Notes: generated from the letters alone by a model not told the origin. A DNA stretch of 64,000 nucleotides from Dehalococcoidia bacterium UBA1328 (GCA_002306815.1 DBTA01000037.1:66351-130350), one strand, 5' to 3'; shown: positions 45,465-55,095, numbered from the stretch's first letter. Made by a program: numbers and translations.

Positions 45465-46778
45465 TTACTCAGTCAGTTTTACGAGCGAGTAGTTTTTGCG
45501 ACCGCGACGGATTACTAGTAGGCGGCCTTCTAAGAGGTCGTCTACTCCAACGGTTCGCCCTGCATCGGTGATTTGCTCACCGTTGAGGTACATGCCGCCC
45601 TGGTCGACAGTTCGGCGAACATCGCCACCCGATTTACCGGCTCCGGCAGAAATCGCCAGCTCGCTGAACCTGATTCCTTCACCGGAAAGCTGATCGCGAT
45701 TCACTTCAGTTACCGAAGAACCTTCGAGGACATCTTCCATTTGGTCCGCAGTGAGATCGGAAATGTTACCACCGAAGAAGGCATCCGTGACTTTCAAAGC
45801 TTGATCAAGTCCGCTTTGGCCATGAATCGTCCGTGTTACTTCTTCTGCGAGAGCCTTTTGCGCCGCGCGCTTGTGCGGTTCTTCGCTTACAGCTTCAGCG
45901 AGGCCGCCAATTTGCACCTGGTTCAACAGGGTGAACAACTTTACGTAGGGAATAGCGTCTGCATCAGCAACGTTCAGGAAGAACTGGTAGAGCTTGTACG
46001 GCGAGGTTTGGTTCGGGTCGAGCGTTGGCGCGCCGCCAATTGACTTACCAAACTTTTCACCATTCGAATTGACCACCAGCGGGTATGCAATCCCGTGCGC
46101 ACGGGGTCGACCCTCGGTGCCTGCGCCATGAATACGCCTAATCAGTTCGACTCCGCCAAGAATGTTGCCCCACTGGTCACTTCCGCCCGCTTGAAAACCA
46201 ACATTCTTCTGTTCGTAAAGAGTCAGGAAGTCGTATGCCTGTAGTAGCTGGTAGCTGAACTCCGTGAACGAAATTCCACTGTCGCGAGTGAATCGATCTT
46301 TAACCGAGTCTCGGCTCATCATCGTGTTTACGGTGAAATGTTTTCCTACGTCGCGGAGAAACGGGAGCAACTCAGTGGCACGAAGCCAGTCCGCGTTGTT
46401 TACCACCTGTGCCGGGTTGGATTTAGCGTTGAAATCAAGGAACGGTTCGAGCTGAGATTTGATCGCCTCGACGTTGTGGTCGATATCGGTAACCGACATA
46501 AGAGTTCGCTCATCGGCGCGTCCTGCGGGGTCACCGATCATTCCGGTACCGCCGCCAACAAGGGCGATGGGTGTGTGACCGTATTGCTGGAGTCGAACCA
46601 GTCCCATGATGGCGACGAGGTTACCTATGTGCAGACTGCTCGCCGTTGGATCGAAGCCGTTGTAGCAAGTGATTTTTTCGCTGGCGAGTGCGTGGGCAGA
46701 CCCGGGCGTGGCGTCGTAGAGCGCACCGCGCCATTCGAGGTCTTCGGTTACGTTGTTGAATTCTGTGTCGGTAGTCAT
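45465..46778 (-). CDS. tyrS: Tyrosyl-tRNA synthetase
   Basis: 437 residues, class-I synthetase. The HIGH-like HIGNL is in YNGFDPTASSLHIGNL, with GGTGMIGDPAGR nearby; KMSKS reads KFGKS in NGEKFGKSIGG; and a C-terminal S4 domain (about 370-430) binds tRNA. Charges tRNA-Tyr. It follows ribF by about 58 bases on the same strand. The ATG at 46778 begins MTTDTEFNNV. Confidence 0.97.
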   Translation of the reverse strand: MTTDTEFNNVTEDLEWRGALYDATPGSAHALASEKITCYNGFDPTASSLHIGNLVAIMGLVRLQQYGHTPIALVGGGTGMIGDPAGRADERTLMSVTDIDHNVEAIKSQLEPFLDFNAKSNPAQVVNNADWLRATELLPFLRDVGKHFTVNTMMSRDSVKDRFTRDSGISFTEFSYQLLQAYDFLTLYEQKNVGFQAGGSDQWGNILGGVELIRRIHGAGTEGRPRAHGIAYPLVVNSNGEKFGKSIGGAPTLDPNQTSPYKLYQFFLNVADADAIPYVKLFTLLNQVQIGGLAEAVSEEPHKRAAQKALAEEVTRTIHGQSGLDQALKVTDAFFGGNISDLTADQMEDVLEGSSVTEVNRDQLSGEGIRFSELAISAGAGKSGGDVRRTVDQGGMYLNGEQITDAGRTVGVDDLLEGRLLVIRRGRKNYSLVKLTE

Positions 46779-46836
46779 CGGATTGTCTTTGTTGCGAATC
46801 GGTGGCGACTCAAGCGATTCTGTTACTGGAAGTGAA

Positions 46837-47778
46837 CTAGATGTCTGCTAAAACTTCACGAGTTTGTTCGACGTCTTTGGTCATTTGTTCGACTAGTTGT
46901 TCAACGGATTCGAATGCGACTTCCGCCCTTAGCTGTTTTACGAACTCTAGTCGAAGTCGCTTTGTATACAGATCCCCGTCGAAGTCTAGAAGGAACGCCT
47001 CGATTGTGCGACCGCCGTCTTCTTCGAAGGTTGGGCGAACACCAATGCTGGATGCAGCCTTATGGATCATCCCATCAACTTCGACGAGCGTCGCGTATAT
47101 GCCATTTTCAGGGACGGTGAAGGGGAACTGTGTTTCGATATTTGCTGTTGGAAAGCCGATTTCTCTCCCACGTTTTTCGCCGTCAGCCACTACACCATTG
47201 ATGGAGTAATTTCGTCCCAGCATTTTGGATGCAAGTTCGCAGTTTCCACTCACGACGGCAATGCGAATAACGGAGCTAGATACTGCCTCTCCATCGACGA
47301 CGATTGAGGGAACACCCAAAAAATCAATATCGGTGTGAACACTGCCAGAGGAGAGTTGTTCAACACCGGCGCGGTCTGCGCCAATCATTGCTCCGGGACC
47401 AACAACGAGGGATACGAGTCCGATTCGCTCCTTCAGGGCGCTTACGAACTCATCTGAAGATAACTTTTGGATTGAAGAACCAAATTCAAGCTCGACGACG
47501 TGTTCGATGCCTTTCTCTTCCATGATCGACCGTCGAGATTCGATGTCGCTAAGGTAGGTCACCTGATTGGAGGGTTTTATAAACGCTCGTGGTTGTTCCC
47601 TGAAAACCAGCGCGACCGCTTTCGCACCGCGCTTTTTCGCTTCAGTGCGCGCTCGGTCAATGAGAGCCTGGTGTCCAAGATGAACGCCATCGAAGGTGCC
47701 AACTGTCGCAACCGTTGGTCCTTCAATGGCGTCTATGGTTTCGAGCAATTCGGAATTCGACATGACTGCCGGTCGCAA
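46837..47778 (-). CDS. ribF: Bifunctional riboflavin kinase/FAD synthetase
   Basis: 313 residues. Makes FMN and then FAD from riboflavin. N-terminal FAD synthetase with VGTFDGVHLGHQALI, and the C-terminal flavokinase with NGVVADGEKRGREIGFPTANI and GVRPTFEEDGGRTIEAFLLDFDGDLY. The start may be the Met at residue 6. Located between aroG and tyrS on the same strand; no FMN riboswitch is seen upstream. Confidence 0.96.
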   Translation of the reverse strand: MRPAVMSNSELLETIDAIEGPTVATVGTFDGVHLGHQALIDRARTEAKKRGAKAVALVFREQPRAFIKPSNQVTYLSDIESRRSIMEEKGIEHVVELEFGSSIQKLSSDEFVSALKERIGLVSLVVGPGAMIGADRAGVEQLSSGSVHTDIDFLGVPSIVVDGEAVSSSVIRIAVVSGNCELASKMLGRNYSINGVVADGEKRGREIGFPTANIETQFPFTVPENGIYATLVEVDGMIHKAASSIGVRPTFEEDGGRTIEAFLLDFDGDLYTKRLRLEFVKQLRAEVAFESVEQLVEQMTKDVEQTREVLADI

Positions 47779-47825
47779 AGGGTCTCAGATCCGCGCATGC
47801 GAATCGTTACGTCTGATTAGATGAA

Positions 47826-48860
47826 CTAGAGCGCAGCGCGTGCTTCGCGCAGAAGTTCATCAGTGGTCTCCCAGTTGATGCATGCATCGGTAATTGAGAC
47901 ACCGTACTTCAGATCCTTCGGATCGCCCAGTGACTGGTTGCCTTCGTTTATGTGGCTTTCGAGCATCACGCCGATAAGGCCTTTGTTGCCCGCGTTCCGC
48001 TGCCGAAGGGCTTCTCGGAACACGATCGGCTGGCGGTTGTGATCCTTGTTGCTGTTTGCGTGCGAACAGTCGACAACGACGTTAGGACGAAGTCCAGCTG
48101 CTTCCAAAAGGTTGCCAGCCATAGTCACAGATTCTTCGTCGTAATTAGGTCCGGATGCGCCACCTCGAAGGATCAGATGCTGAGCCTTGTTTCCCGCCGT
48201 GTTGACGATAGACGCTCGTCCATCCATATCGATTCCAAGGAATGCATGCGGTGATCGAGCGGCAGTCATTGCATCAACAGCAATTTGTAGCGTGCCACCG
48301 GTACCGTTCTTGTAACCAATTGGCATTGAAAGACCGCTAGCCATTTGTCGGTGAGTCTGGCTTTCTGTCGTTCTTGCACCAATTGCACCCCACGAAATAA
48401 GATCGGCGAGATACTGCGGGGTGAACGGATCAAGGAATTCCGTTCCAGCAGGAAGTCCTAGTTTTAGCACTTCGATAAGGAAACCACGCGCGCGGCTCAG
48501 GCCGGTTTGCATATCGAACGTGCCATCGAGATTCGGGTCGTTGATGAGCCCCTTCCAACCAACAGTGGTTCGAGGCTTTTCAAAGTAAACCCGCATTACA
48601 ACGAGGATCTTGTCCTTCACTTCTTCGGCAAGCACTGCGAGTCGCTTTGCGTATTCGAGTCCGGCTTTTTCGTCGTGGATAGAACAAGGGCCAACGAGCA
48701 TGACCATACGGTCGTCCTTGCCCTGTTCGATGTTTTCGATTTGTTCGCGTGCGTCAATCACCGTCTTGGCGATCTCTGGAGTGATCGGCTGCGACTCTAC
48801 GTAAGACCGCGGAGAGCTCAGCGGGGAGAGGTTGGTGACTCGAACGTTTGATGTAGACAT
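47826..48860 (-). CDS. aroG: 3-deoxy-7-phosphoheptulonate (DAHP) synthase, type I
   Basis: 344 residues, AroF/AroG/AroH-type, the enzyme that condenses PEP and erythrose 4-phosphate to start the shikimate pathway. Blocks: LVGPCSIHD, MRVYFEKPRTTVGWKGL, GTEFLDPFTPQY, IGARTTESQTHRQMASGL, GYKNGTGG and HLILRGG, with VDCSHANSNKDH carrying the metal ligands. In E. coli this form is feedback inhibited by Phe, Tyr or Trp. The upstream 300 bases contain an aromatic-rich small ORF that may control it. ribF and tyrS follow. Confidence 0.97.
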   Translation of the reverse strand: MSTSNVRVTNLSPLSSPRSYVESQPITPEIAKTVIDAREQIENIEQGKDDRMVMLVGPCSIHDEKAGLEYAKRLAVLAEEVKDKILVVMRVYFEKPRTTVGWKGLINDPNLDGTFDMQTGLSRARGFLIEVLKLGLPAGTEFLDPFTPQYLADLISWGAIGARTTESQTHRQMASGLSMPIGYKNGTGGTLQIAVDAMTAARSPHAFLGIDMDGRASIVNTAGNKAQHLILRGGASGPNYDEESVTMAGNLLEAAGLRPNVVVDCSHANSNKDHNRQPIVFREALRQRNAGNKGLIGVMLESHINEGNQSLGDPKDLKYGVSITDACINWETTDELLREARAAL

Positions 48861-49000
48861 GACTGGTTTGGGTTTTCTAAGTAGTTGTTGAATGAAATAA
48901 GTTGGTAAGAGCGTGATTCAGTCAGTCGGACCCGCACAGTTGCTAGTTGTCGGTGGGGGCGCTTCGTGAATCCAACTGGGCTGCGGACGATCAGGCAGTC

Positions 49001-49159
49001 TTAGCTGCGATATGAACGTCCGTTCGTAAACAGCCCGCCGGTATAGCTATAGCTGAAATACTCGGAACTGTACGAAGCGGAGCGCGAATAGACGAAACCA
49101 GCAGAGCGGAAGCCTTGTGGGAATGAGAATTCGATTGTCTGTAGTGTGCGCTCGGACAT
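49001..49159 (-). CDS. 52-codon Phe/Tyr-rich ORF, possible leader peptide for aroG
   Basis: ATG at 49157-49159 lies 5 bases after the aroH stop; TAA at 49001-49003; 140 bases then lead to aroG. The product has six Phe and six Tyr in 52 residues (for example FSFPQGF and SEYFSYSY) and many Ser. Such a peptide just upstream of DAHP synthase and behind chorismate mutase recalls leaders that sense charged tRNA-Phe or tRNA-Tyr, although no poly-U terminator is obvious in the 140-base gap. A weak AAGAGA precedes ATG. It could also be a chance frame or a small protein. Confidence 0.45.
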   Translation of the reverse strand: MSERTLQTIEFSFPQGFRSAGFVYSRSASYSSEYFSYSYTGGLFTNGRSYRS

Positions 49160-49164
49160 GTCTC

Positions 49165-49545
49165 TTATGGGTTGACCGTAGAAAGATCGGGACGAAGTTT
49201 AGCAGCATTATTGAGGTATGCGTGCGTGATTTCGTTCTGAGCTTTATCGGTGTTCCAGAAGATAAGTATACGGATACATCGTTCCAGTGCACCGGGTCGA
49301 GCCATTTCGTGTCCGCACATCAACGGAACGTCATTCCAGTCAAATCTTTCTCGTGCGGCGACCGCTGGAAATTCAGCAACTAGGTCAGGGCTTGTTGAGA
49401 ACTGAACAGCCGCAACATCGTCCTGATCGATTCCGTTTGCCTCGATAAGTGCCTTTAGGAGTTGTTCAGTCGCCGCCAGAACATCGTCGGCGGTTGTTCC
49501 ATCGGTGGTTGTAGCGCCCTTTACGCCTCGAACCTTCATAGCCAA
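49165..49545 (-). CDS. aroH: Chorismate mutase (AroH class)
   Basis: 126 residues. Rearranges chorismate to prephenate, the branch point to Phe and Tyr. Matches the Bacillus trimer type: VRGVKGATT with the catalytic Arg, FSTSPDL, FPAVAAR, then CGHEM (Glu), CIRILI (Arg) and AYLNNAAKLRPDLS. The start could be the third codon (MKVRG). It follows trpA by about 67 bases. The small aromatic-rich ORF and aroG come next, so the aromatic amino acid genes are clustered. Confidence 0.95.
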   Translation of the reverse strand: MAMKVRGVKGATTTDGTTADDVLAATEQLLKALIEANGIDQDDVAAVQFSTSPDLVAEFPAVAARERFDWNDVPLMCGHEMARPGALERCIRILIFWNTDKAQNEITHAYLNNAAKLRPDLSTVNP

Positions 49546-49612
49546 TCTGTGCTTCCTGGAGTTCTGGAGTTGTGATTCGCAGTTTCCGATAATCGTCGGA
49601 ATTTATGGCGAC

Positions 49613-50431
49613 CTAGTTTGCCACGACTTTGCGCGTCGTGCCGGGTAATAGCGACTTTATATAAGCACCAACGCGATCGGCGGCTCCATAAGGATCGCCT
49701 TCTGAGAGAGTGTTGATCACTTTCGTACCGATTACTGCGCCATCCGCAAAACGTGCGACATCTTCGACGTGACCGACATTAGAAATTCCGAATCCGATCC
49801 CTACTGGCAGATCGGTGTACTGTCGAACCAACCGGGCGAGATCTTCAACTCTGTCAGAAGCCATTTCTCGCGTGCCGGTCACGCCTAGAATCGAGACGCA
49901 GTAGATAAATCCTTTGGCCCGTTTACAGGCGTGTTCAATCGAATGTTCGGTCGATGTAATCGCAACAAGCGGGACAAGAGCAAGTCCCGTTTCGTCACAA
50001 GCGTCTTGTAAGGGACCTGCTTCGGCGGCTGGAAGATCGGCGGCAATTATGCCATCGAGACCAACTTCGACTCCGGTTTCACAGTATTCCTTTAGCCCAA
50101 TGTTGAGAATCGTGTTGTAGTAGCCCATGAAAATCAGGGGGACATCGATCCCTGCAGCTCTGATTTCTCGGACGGCCTGGAAACAATGCCCAGGTGTGAT
50201 GCCGTTGAGCAACGCCTGATGACCCGACGCCTGGATAGTTGGACCATCGCCCAGCGGGTCAGAGAAAGGGACTCCGAGTTCAATTACGTCTGCGCCGTTG
50301 TCGACAAGCGCTTTCACGATTTCAGTTGTTTGGCCTACCTCTGGATAACCAACAGTTACATAGGCCACGATCGCAATTCGACCTTCAGTCTTTGCATCCT
50401 CGAATGCTGATCTTATTCTATCGGTCGTCAT
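49613..50431 (-). CDS. trpA: Tryptophan synthase alpha subunit
   Basis: 272 residues. Splits indole-3-glycerol phosphate to indole, which passes to TrpB. The catalytic acids are in VIELGVPFSDPLGDGPTIQ (Glu and Asp), followed by MGYYNTILNIGLKEYC, ADLPAAEA, SILGVTGTRE and GFGISNVGHV. The beta subunit gene trpB is not in this window, so the trp genes are split. It follows the CPBP protease gene by about 45 bases. Confidence 0.96.
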   Translation of the reverse strand: MTTDRIRSAFEDAKTEGRIAIVAYVTVGYPEVGQTTEIVKALVDNGADVIELGVPFSDPLGDGPTIQASGHQALLNGITPGHCFQAVREIRAAGIDVPLIFMGYYNTILNIGLKEYCETGVEVGLDGIIAADLPAAEAGPLQDACDETGLALVPLVAITSTEHSIEHACKRAKGFIYCVSILGVTGTREMASDRVEDLARLVRQYTDLPVGIGFGISNVGHVEDVARFADGAVIGTKVINTLSEGDPYGAADRVGAYIKSLLPGTTRKVVAN

Positions 50432-50476
50432 TTAGATCGATGTTTCCTTAGAAGATTTCGTTGTGTTTATTTCGGG

Positions 50477-51406
50477 TCAACCAACATCAATATACTTAGC
50501 TACAAGTACTGCAACCGTGTTGTGCAGACCGTGAGCGAACATAGCAGGCCAAATTGAACCGGTTTTAAGGTACACCCAGCCGAGTGCCAATCCCAACGCG
50601 AATGTTGGCACGATGGCACCCGGATCAACGTGAAAAAGACCGAATACAAAAGAGGAGAGGAGTAGAGAACGTCCGACTCCAACCCTTTTTATGAGCCCGG
50701 GCAAAACGTAGCCACGAAAGAATATTTCTTCGGCGGCGGGTCCAATCATTCCGACGAGAATTATAGTGACAATGATGCTCCCACCGGCTTCGTCGAGTGC
50801 TCGCTGGGCAGTATCCGGCGGGATCAGCGAGTCGACATCTAACCACAAAAGTAGTTGGACCCAGAACATCAGCACGCTGAGTCCGACAAGCCAGATTCCG
50901 ACCGAGAATAAGTAGGGCTTGAGTCCTTTTGTCCTAACGAATCCGACGGAACTGAGAGGTGCTCTGAATCGAACTACTGAGAAGGCAAGTCCGGTCGCAG
51001 CGAACGTGACTGACATTGCTGTCGCAGCAATTATTCCAACAGGTACACCTAAAAATTGAGCTGATCCATCGCCCTTATCAGAACCCAATATGTAGCTGAT
51101 AACGACGATTCCGATACCCGAGACGAGTGAAACAGCTATCGGCCATAGAGGCGAGCTGAACAATCGCAGAAGCACGAACGCCAGGGTAGTGGAAAGAATC
51201 CCAACCATGTAGCCCGCGGGCGACGTGACGGTCGTTTTGAAACCAGCGTCAGTGCCATATGCACCGCCAACGCTAAGGATGGAAATAACGATCAGCATCG
51301 TCACTGTTGCCGCCAACACCACATCCATAGGTCCCCATTTCACATTGGGGATCGTGAGCTCCTTCCAGCGGTCATCTGGCATGTGCGGCTGTTGCGGTGG
51401 TATCAC
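50477..51406 (-). CDS. CPBP-family intramembrane metalloprotease
   Basis: 309 residues with about eight hydrophobic segments. The CPBP/Rce1-like motifs are all there: EEIFFRGYV (EExxxR), FGLFHVDPG (FxxxH) and HGLHNTVAV (HxxxN), near residues 215, 250 and 290. Members cleave prenylated or other membrane proteins or act in bacteriocin immunity; for most the substrate is unknown. Lies between the MBL hydrolase and trpA on the same strand, with about 30-45 bases each side, so all are likely co-transcribed. Confidence 0.9.
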   Translation of the reverse strand: MIPPQQPHMPDDRWKELTIPNVKWGPMDVVLAATVTMLIVISILSVGGAYGTDAGFKTTVTSPAGYMVGILSTTLAFVLLRLFSSPLWPIAVSLVSGIGIVVISYILGSDKGDGSAQFLGVPVGIIAATAMSVTFAATGLAFSVVRFRAPLSSVGFVRTKGLKPYLFSVGIWLVGLSVLMFWVQLLLWLDVDSLIPPDTAQRALDEAGGSIIVTIILVGMIGPAAEEIFFRGYVLPGLIKRVGVGRSLLLSSFVFGLFHVDPGAIVPTFALGLALGWVYLKTGSIWPAMFAHGLHNTVAVLVAKYIDVG

Positions 51407-51439
51407 GGGGATTACTCGTTAATGTGCGCCATCGAGAAG

Positions 51440-52114
51440 CTAAATCGAAGCCCAGGTGACGTCACCGTAAAGATCGGAGTCGAGTGGCTTAGAAGAGAAT
51501 TGTCTAAATTCTCGTTTTGACTCGCCGATCGTCGTAAATTCTCCGTGGCCTGGAAGCACAACGGAATTTTCGGGAAGGTTGAAAATGTGCGTTTCGAGCG
51601 AGTCGATTATTTTCCGTAACGCTTTGTTTGATGATGACTTTCCAGGACCACCCGGGAAGAGAGTATCGCCGGTAAATACGTGTGCAGGTTCGCCTTTCGA
51701 TTTTGACGCGTCGGATTCGAGCACGTAGCAAGTCGATCCTGGAGTGTGCCCCGGCGTGAAGAGTGACTTCAACGTAATGTCGCCAACTCGAACGAGCATC
51801 CTCGTTTCGATACTGACCGAAAAGGGAGCAGTCTCAGGTAGGGCTTCTCGATCGAGAGCTCCGATCCTAGTTGGCACTGGGAATTTTTCGATCACATTCT
51901 CGTAACCCTCAACGTGATCGCGATGTCCGTGTGTAATCAAAATAGTTCCGACAGTTGTTCGACTCGCCACTTTGATCAGTTCATGTGGATCAGCTGGAGT
52001 GTCGATGATGACGGAGCTGCCGGTTCGTGCACAGGTGATTAGAAACGCGTTGTTTGCGAAACCAGAAATGAATCGATCTATCGTCCAATATTTTCCGGTG
52101 AATACGTTGCTCAT
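51440..52114 (-). CDS. MBL-fold metallohydrolase (glyoxalase II-like)
   Basis: 224 residues. The zinc-binding motif HxHxDH is in LITHGHRDHVEGYE, with later GHTPGSTCYVLE (His), FTGDTLFPGG (Asp) and VVLPGHGEFTTIG (His). These can cleave S-lactoylglutathione-like thioesters or persulfides. The ftsH terminator lies directly upstream, so it starts a new transcript that includes CPBP, trpA and aroH. Substrate not determined. Confidence 0.9.
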   Translation of the reverse strand: MSNVFTGKYWTIDRFISGFANNAFLITCARTGSSVIIDTPADPHELIKVASRTTVGTILITHGHRDHVEGYENVIEKFPVPTRIGALDREALPETAPFSVSIETRMLVRVGDITLKSLFTPGHTPGSTCYVLESDASKSKGEPAHVFTGDTLFPGGPGKSSSNKALRKIIDSLETHIFNLPENSVVLPGHGEFTTIGESKREFRQFSSKPLDSDLYGDVTWASI

Positions 52115-52141
52115 TTGGTGCGGACATGTTACCGATAAAAA

Positions 52142-52168
52142 GAAGCGGCGCTTTATGCGCCGCTTCTT
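52142..52168 (-). terminator. Intrinsic terminator of ftsH
   Basis: GAAGCGGCGC and GCGCCGCTTC pair over 10 bases around TTTAT; on the minus strand the hairpin is followed by TTTTTATC, about 30 bases past the ftsH stop. Confidence 0.88.
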
Positions 52169-52195
52169 CGTTTGTATTTGCTAAGACTCGTCGAG

Positions 52196-54133
52196 TTACG
52201 TTGCCTGTGGCTCCGGGTCGACTGCATCACCGGATTCATCGTCAAGCTGACCCGTAGGAGCAGAAGGCTCGTCGGGCAGCGTTGGGTCATCAACGACCAT
52301 TGGGCTGGCGAGGAGCGGGTCTCGACCTTCAATAATTGCGACAAATTGATCGGAGTCGATTGTTTCGTGTTCTAGCAGGAACTCGGCAATACCTTCTAAC
52401 TCTTTGTCGTGGTCAGTGAGCAACTGGTTTGCCCGGTCTTCACCTTCCTTAAGAAGACGGTTGATCTCGTCGTCAATCAAGCTTTCTGTCTTGAGGGAGT
52501 AGTCACGTTCTTCAGACATTTCGCGTCCAAGGAATACGGCACCCCCCTGGCGTTTGCCGAACGATCGGTTCGAGAGCTTTTCGCTCATACCAAGTCGCAT
52601 GACCATTTCGCGAGCAATCGACGTTGCCTGTTCGAAGTCGTTGGATGCACCGCTAGTGACATCACCGACTTTCAGAACTTCAGCTGCTCGGCCACCCATT
52701 GCGGCCGCAATTTGTGCTTCTAGCTGCTCCTGAGAGTGATACGACTTGTCTTCCTGCTGCCAGCGGGTGAATCCACCAGCCTGACCTCGAGCAATGATCG
52801 AGATCTTGCCGATCGGCGATCCGCCAGGCATTAGGTGTGCAACAAGGGCATGACCTGCCTCGTGGTAGGCAGTGATTCGTCGATCTTTTTCGCTAATCAC
52901 CTTGCTCTTTCGTGCGGGACCCATCGATACCCGGTCTATCGCTTCTGTCAAATTTTCGTAGCTGATCAATTTTTGGTTAGCACGAGCTGCCAAAAGAGCG
53001 GCTTCGTTAATCAGATTCGCTAAGTCAGCTCCCGAGAAACCAGGTGTTTGTTTCGCAATGTTTGCGAGATCTACACTCTTGTCGATGGGTTTGCCCTTTG
53101 CATGCACGTCGAGGATCGCTGTGCGTCCACGAATGTCAGGACTGTCGAGAATTACTCGGCGGTCAAAACGACCGGGGCGTAGCAGCGCAGGGTCAAGAAT
53201 GTCGGGTCGGTTAGTTGCGGCTATGACGATTACATTGGTCGTCGAATCGAAACCGTCCATTTCGACCAACATCTGGTTGAGGGTCTGCTCACGCTCGTCG
53301 TGACCACCGCCTAGACCGGCACCTCGGTGTCGACCTACAGCATCAATTTCATCTACGAAGATGATGCAAGGTGAGTGTCGTCTGGCCTGTTCAAACAGGT
53401 CTCGGACACGTGATGCACCAACACCTACGAACATTTCAACGAACTCGGAACCCGAGATTGAGAAGAACGGCACTCCCGCCTCGCCAGCCACAGCGCGGGC
53501 AAGGAGTGTTTTACCAGTACCTGGAGGTCCTACCAACAGGACTCCGGCAGGGATTTTGGCTCCGAGTGCCTGGAAGCGTTCTGGGTACTTGAGAAACTCA
53601 ACAACTTCTTCGAGCTCTTCTTTGGCTTCAGGCACACCGGCGACATCGAAGAATGTAACCGTTGCCTTTGTGCCGATGAACATTCGAGCCTTGCTCTTAC
53701 CGAAGCCCATTTGCTGGTTACTATTGCCCTGAGCCTGACGCATCATGAACAGGATCAAGCCACCGAACAGGATGAGCGGTAGGAAGCCGATGAGGATTCC
53801 TAACAGATTTCCGAATCCGGTCGATCCTTTGACATTCACCGAGTAGTTGGAGTTCGGCACCCCGGCGCTACTTAGTAAATCGGCAATACTCGATCCTTCT
53901 TCTTTTCTAGATTTAAATACGTTGGCACCATCGGTGATGGTCAGGGAATCGCCCGAAACTTCGATTTCGAGTTTTGTTGATCCGCTGCTCTTCTTCGCCA
54001 ACTCGACGACTTCGTTTATGCCGACCTCTTGATCTCCATTCAGTGGCTGGTCGACAAACATGAAGAAGATTGTGATCACTGCGATGATGATCACGAGGTA
54101 GACGAGGCTGTTCCGCATCCAGCGGTTGCTCAT
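52196..54133 (-). CDS. ftsH: ATP-dependent zinc metalloprotease FtsH
   Basis: 645 residues. Membrane-bound quality-control protease. N-terminal transmembrane helix (about 8-27), periplasmic domain, second helix (about 110-130), AAA domain with Walker [14 protein letters not shown], Walker [13 protein letters not shown], the SRH region [19 protein letters not shown], and the protease domain with zinc motif HEAGHA and a Asp-containing [10 protein letters not shown]. The tail is Asp/Pro rich (about 610-645). Followed by the terminator at 52142-52168. Upstream 360 bases run to infC on the other strand. Confidence 0.98.
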   Translation of the reverse strand: MSNRWMRNSLVYLVIIIAVITIFFMFVDQPLNGDQEVGINEVVELAKKSSGSTKLEIEVSGDSLTITDGANVFKSRKEEGSSIADLLSSAGVPNSNYSVNVKGSTGFGNLLGILIGFLPLILFGGLILFMMRQAQGNSNQQMGFGKSKARMFIGTKATVTFFDVAGVPEAKEELEEVVEFLKYPERFQALGAKIPAGVLLVGPPGTGKTLLARAVAGEAGVPFFSISGSEFVEMFVGVGASRVRDLFEQARRHSPCIIFVDEIDAVGRHRGAGLGGGHDEREQTLNQMLVEMDGFDSTTNVIVIAATNRPDILDPALLRPGRFDRRVILDSPDIRGRTAILDVHAKGKPIDKSVDLANIAKQTPGFSGADLANLINEAALLAARANQKLISYENLTEAIDRVSMGPARKSKVISEKDRRITAYHEAGHALVAHLMPGGSPIGKISIIARGQAGGFTRWQQEDKSYHSQEQLEAQIAAAMGGRAAEVLKVGDVTSGASNDFEQATSIAREMVMRLGMSEKLSNRSFGKRQGGAVFLGREMSEERDYSLKTESLIDDEINRLLKEGEDRANQLLTDHDKELEGIAEFLLEHETIDSDQFVAIIEGRDPLLASPMVVDDPTLPDEPSAPTGQLDDESGDAVDPEPQAT

Positions 54134-54495
54134 GTGTCCTGGCCGTCCTGTCGCTGTTAGTTAGTCGTTGCGATCGAATTCATCTCAGTTATTTGCATGA
54201 ATTTTTCTTAGTGAAGATTCGATAGATTTTTATTAGCCAAAATCATGCGGACTCGTAAGCCCGCCACTGTGCTGTAATCCTACCATAGCGGTGATTCTCA
54301 ACCGCATTGGAATGTGCTCGTTATACGTGAAGAAATCCTGAAGAGATTCGTACTCCTATCCAATTGAGTATCTCAGCTCAGGTTGCTATATTGGAAGTTC
54401 GACTATTTTGATACTGTGGAGTAGCGCGCGCTGAGTGAGTAAGAAGGTGCAAACGGATCCGGATGAATCCAACACGTATCTAGAGGAGAACGAAC
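54134..54495. promoter_or_regulatory. Divergent region between ftsH and infC
   Basis: About 360 bases with no gene. It must carry the ftsH promoter and the infC operon promoter; a possible infC -10 is near 54409 (GATACT) with TTGGAA about 14 bases upstream, weakly supported. The last 15 bases include the infC ribosome binding site. Confidence 0.35.
54484..54488 (+). promoter_or_regulatory. Ribosome binding site deciding the infC start
   Basis: AGGAG, 7 bases before an ATA codon at 54496 that is in frame with infC. No ATG, GTG or TTG lies at a suitable distance; the first GTG (54514) is 25 bases away. Confidence 0.7.
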
Positions 54496-55095
54496 ATAGC
54501 AAAAGAATTTAGGGTGAACCGACGAATTCGGGCTGATCAAGTTCGGGTAATTCGTGGTGAATATTCGTCTGAGTCAATGGTGATGGGCATCCGTGATGCG
54601 ATTGATCTTGCTCAACGAGAAGGCCTCGATCTTGTTGAGGTCGGCCCTAACCAAAATCCGCCAGTTTGTCGCTTGTTGGATTACGGTCGATTCAAATTTA
54701 TACAGAGCAAAAAGCAACGAGAAGCTCGCAAGGTTTCTCGAAGCACTAGCAAGCAGAAGGAAGTACGCCTTAGTCCGGTAATGTCAGATAACGACATCGA
54801 GACAAAAATCAAGGTGACTAAAACTCTTCTCGCTGAAGGTGCCAAAGTCAGGGTCTTCGTCAGATTCCGAGGTCGGCAGCGAGCTCATCCGGAAATGGCA
54901 ATGAAAGTTTTGAGGAAGGTTGCCGAAGGTGTTGCTAGTGTCGCAAAACTGGAGAAACCGCCTGGAATGGAGGGTCGCGTGCTAAGCATATTGCTGGCAC
55001 CTTCGCCTCAACAGCAACAGCGAGACCGACAGGGAAAAGCAGGTCCAGTAGCAGCAGCGAGCGCGCCGACTGAAGGCGAGTCTGCAACCGAATAG
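54496..55095 (+). CDS. infC: Translation initiation factor IF-3, probable AUA start
   Basis: 199 residues from ATA 54496 (IAKEFRVNRRIRADQVRVI), or 193 from GTG 54514. IF3 blocks subunit joining and rejects wrong start codons. N-domain (GLDLVEVGPNQNPPVCRLLDYGRFKF), a linker rich in Lys and Arg, and C-domain (KEVRLSPVMSDNDIETKIK and VRVFVRFRGRQRAHPEMAM). In E. coli infC itself starts at AUU, so that IF3 represses its own synthesis; AUA after a good ribosome binding site fits that scheme. First gene of infC-rpmI-rplT. Confidence 0.93.
   Translation: MAKEFRVNRRIRADQVRVIRGEYSSESMVMGIRDAIDLAQREGLDLVEVGPNQNPPVCRLLDYGRFKFIQSKKQREARKVSRSTSKQKEVRLSPVMSDNDIETKIKVTKTLLAEGAKVRVFVRFRGRQRAHPEMAMKVLRKVAEGVASVAKLEKPPGMEGRVLSILLAPSPQQQQRDRQGKAGPVAAASAPTEGESATE

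Noticed and set aside
48861..49000. Attenuator terminator between the aromatic-rich ORF and aroG
   Set aside because: Looked for a hairpin with a U-tract and did not find one; the leader idea rests on the ORF only.
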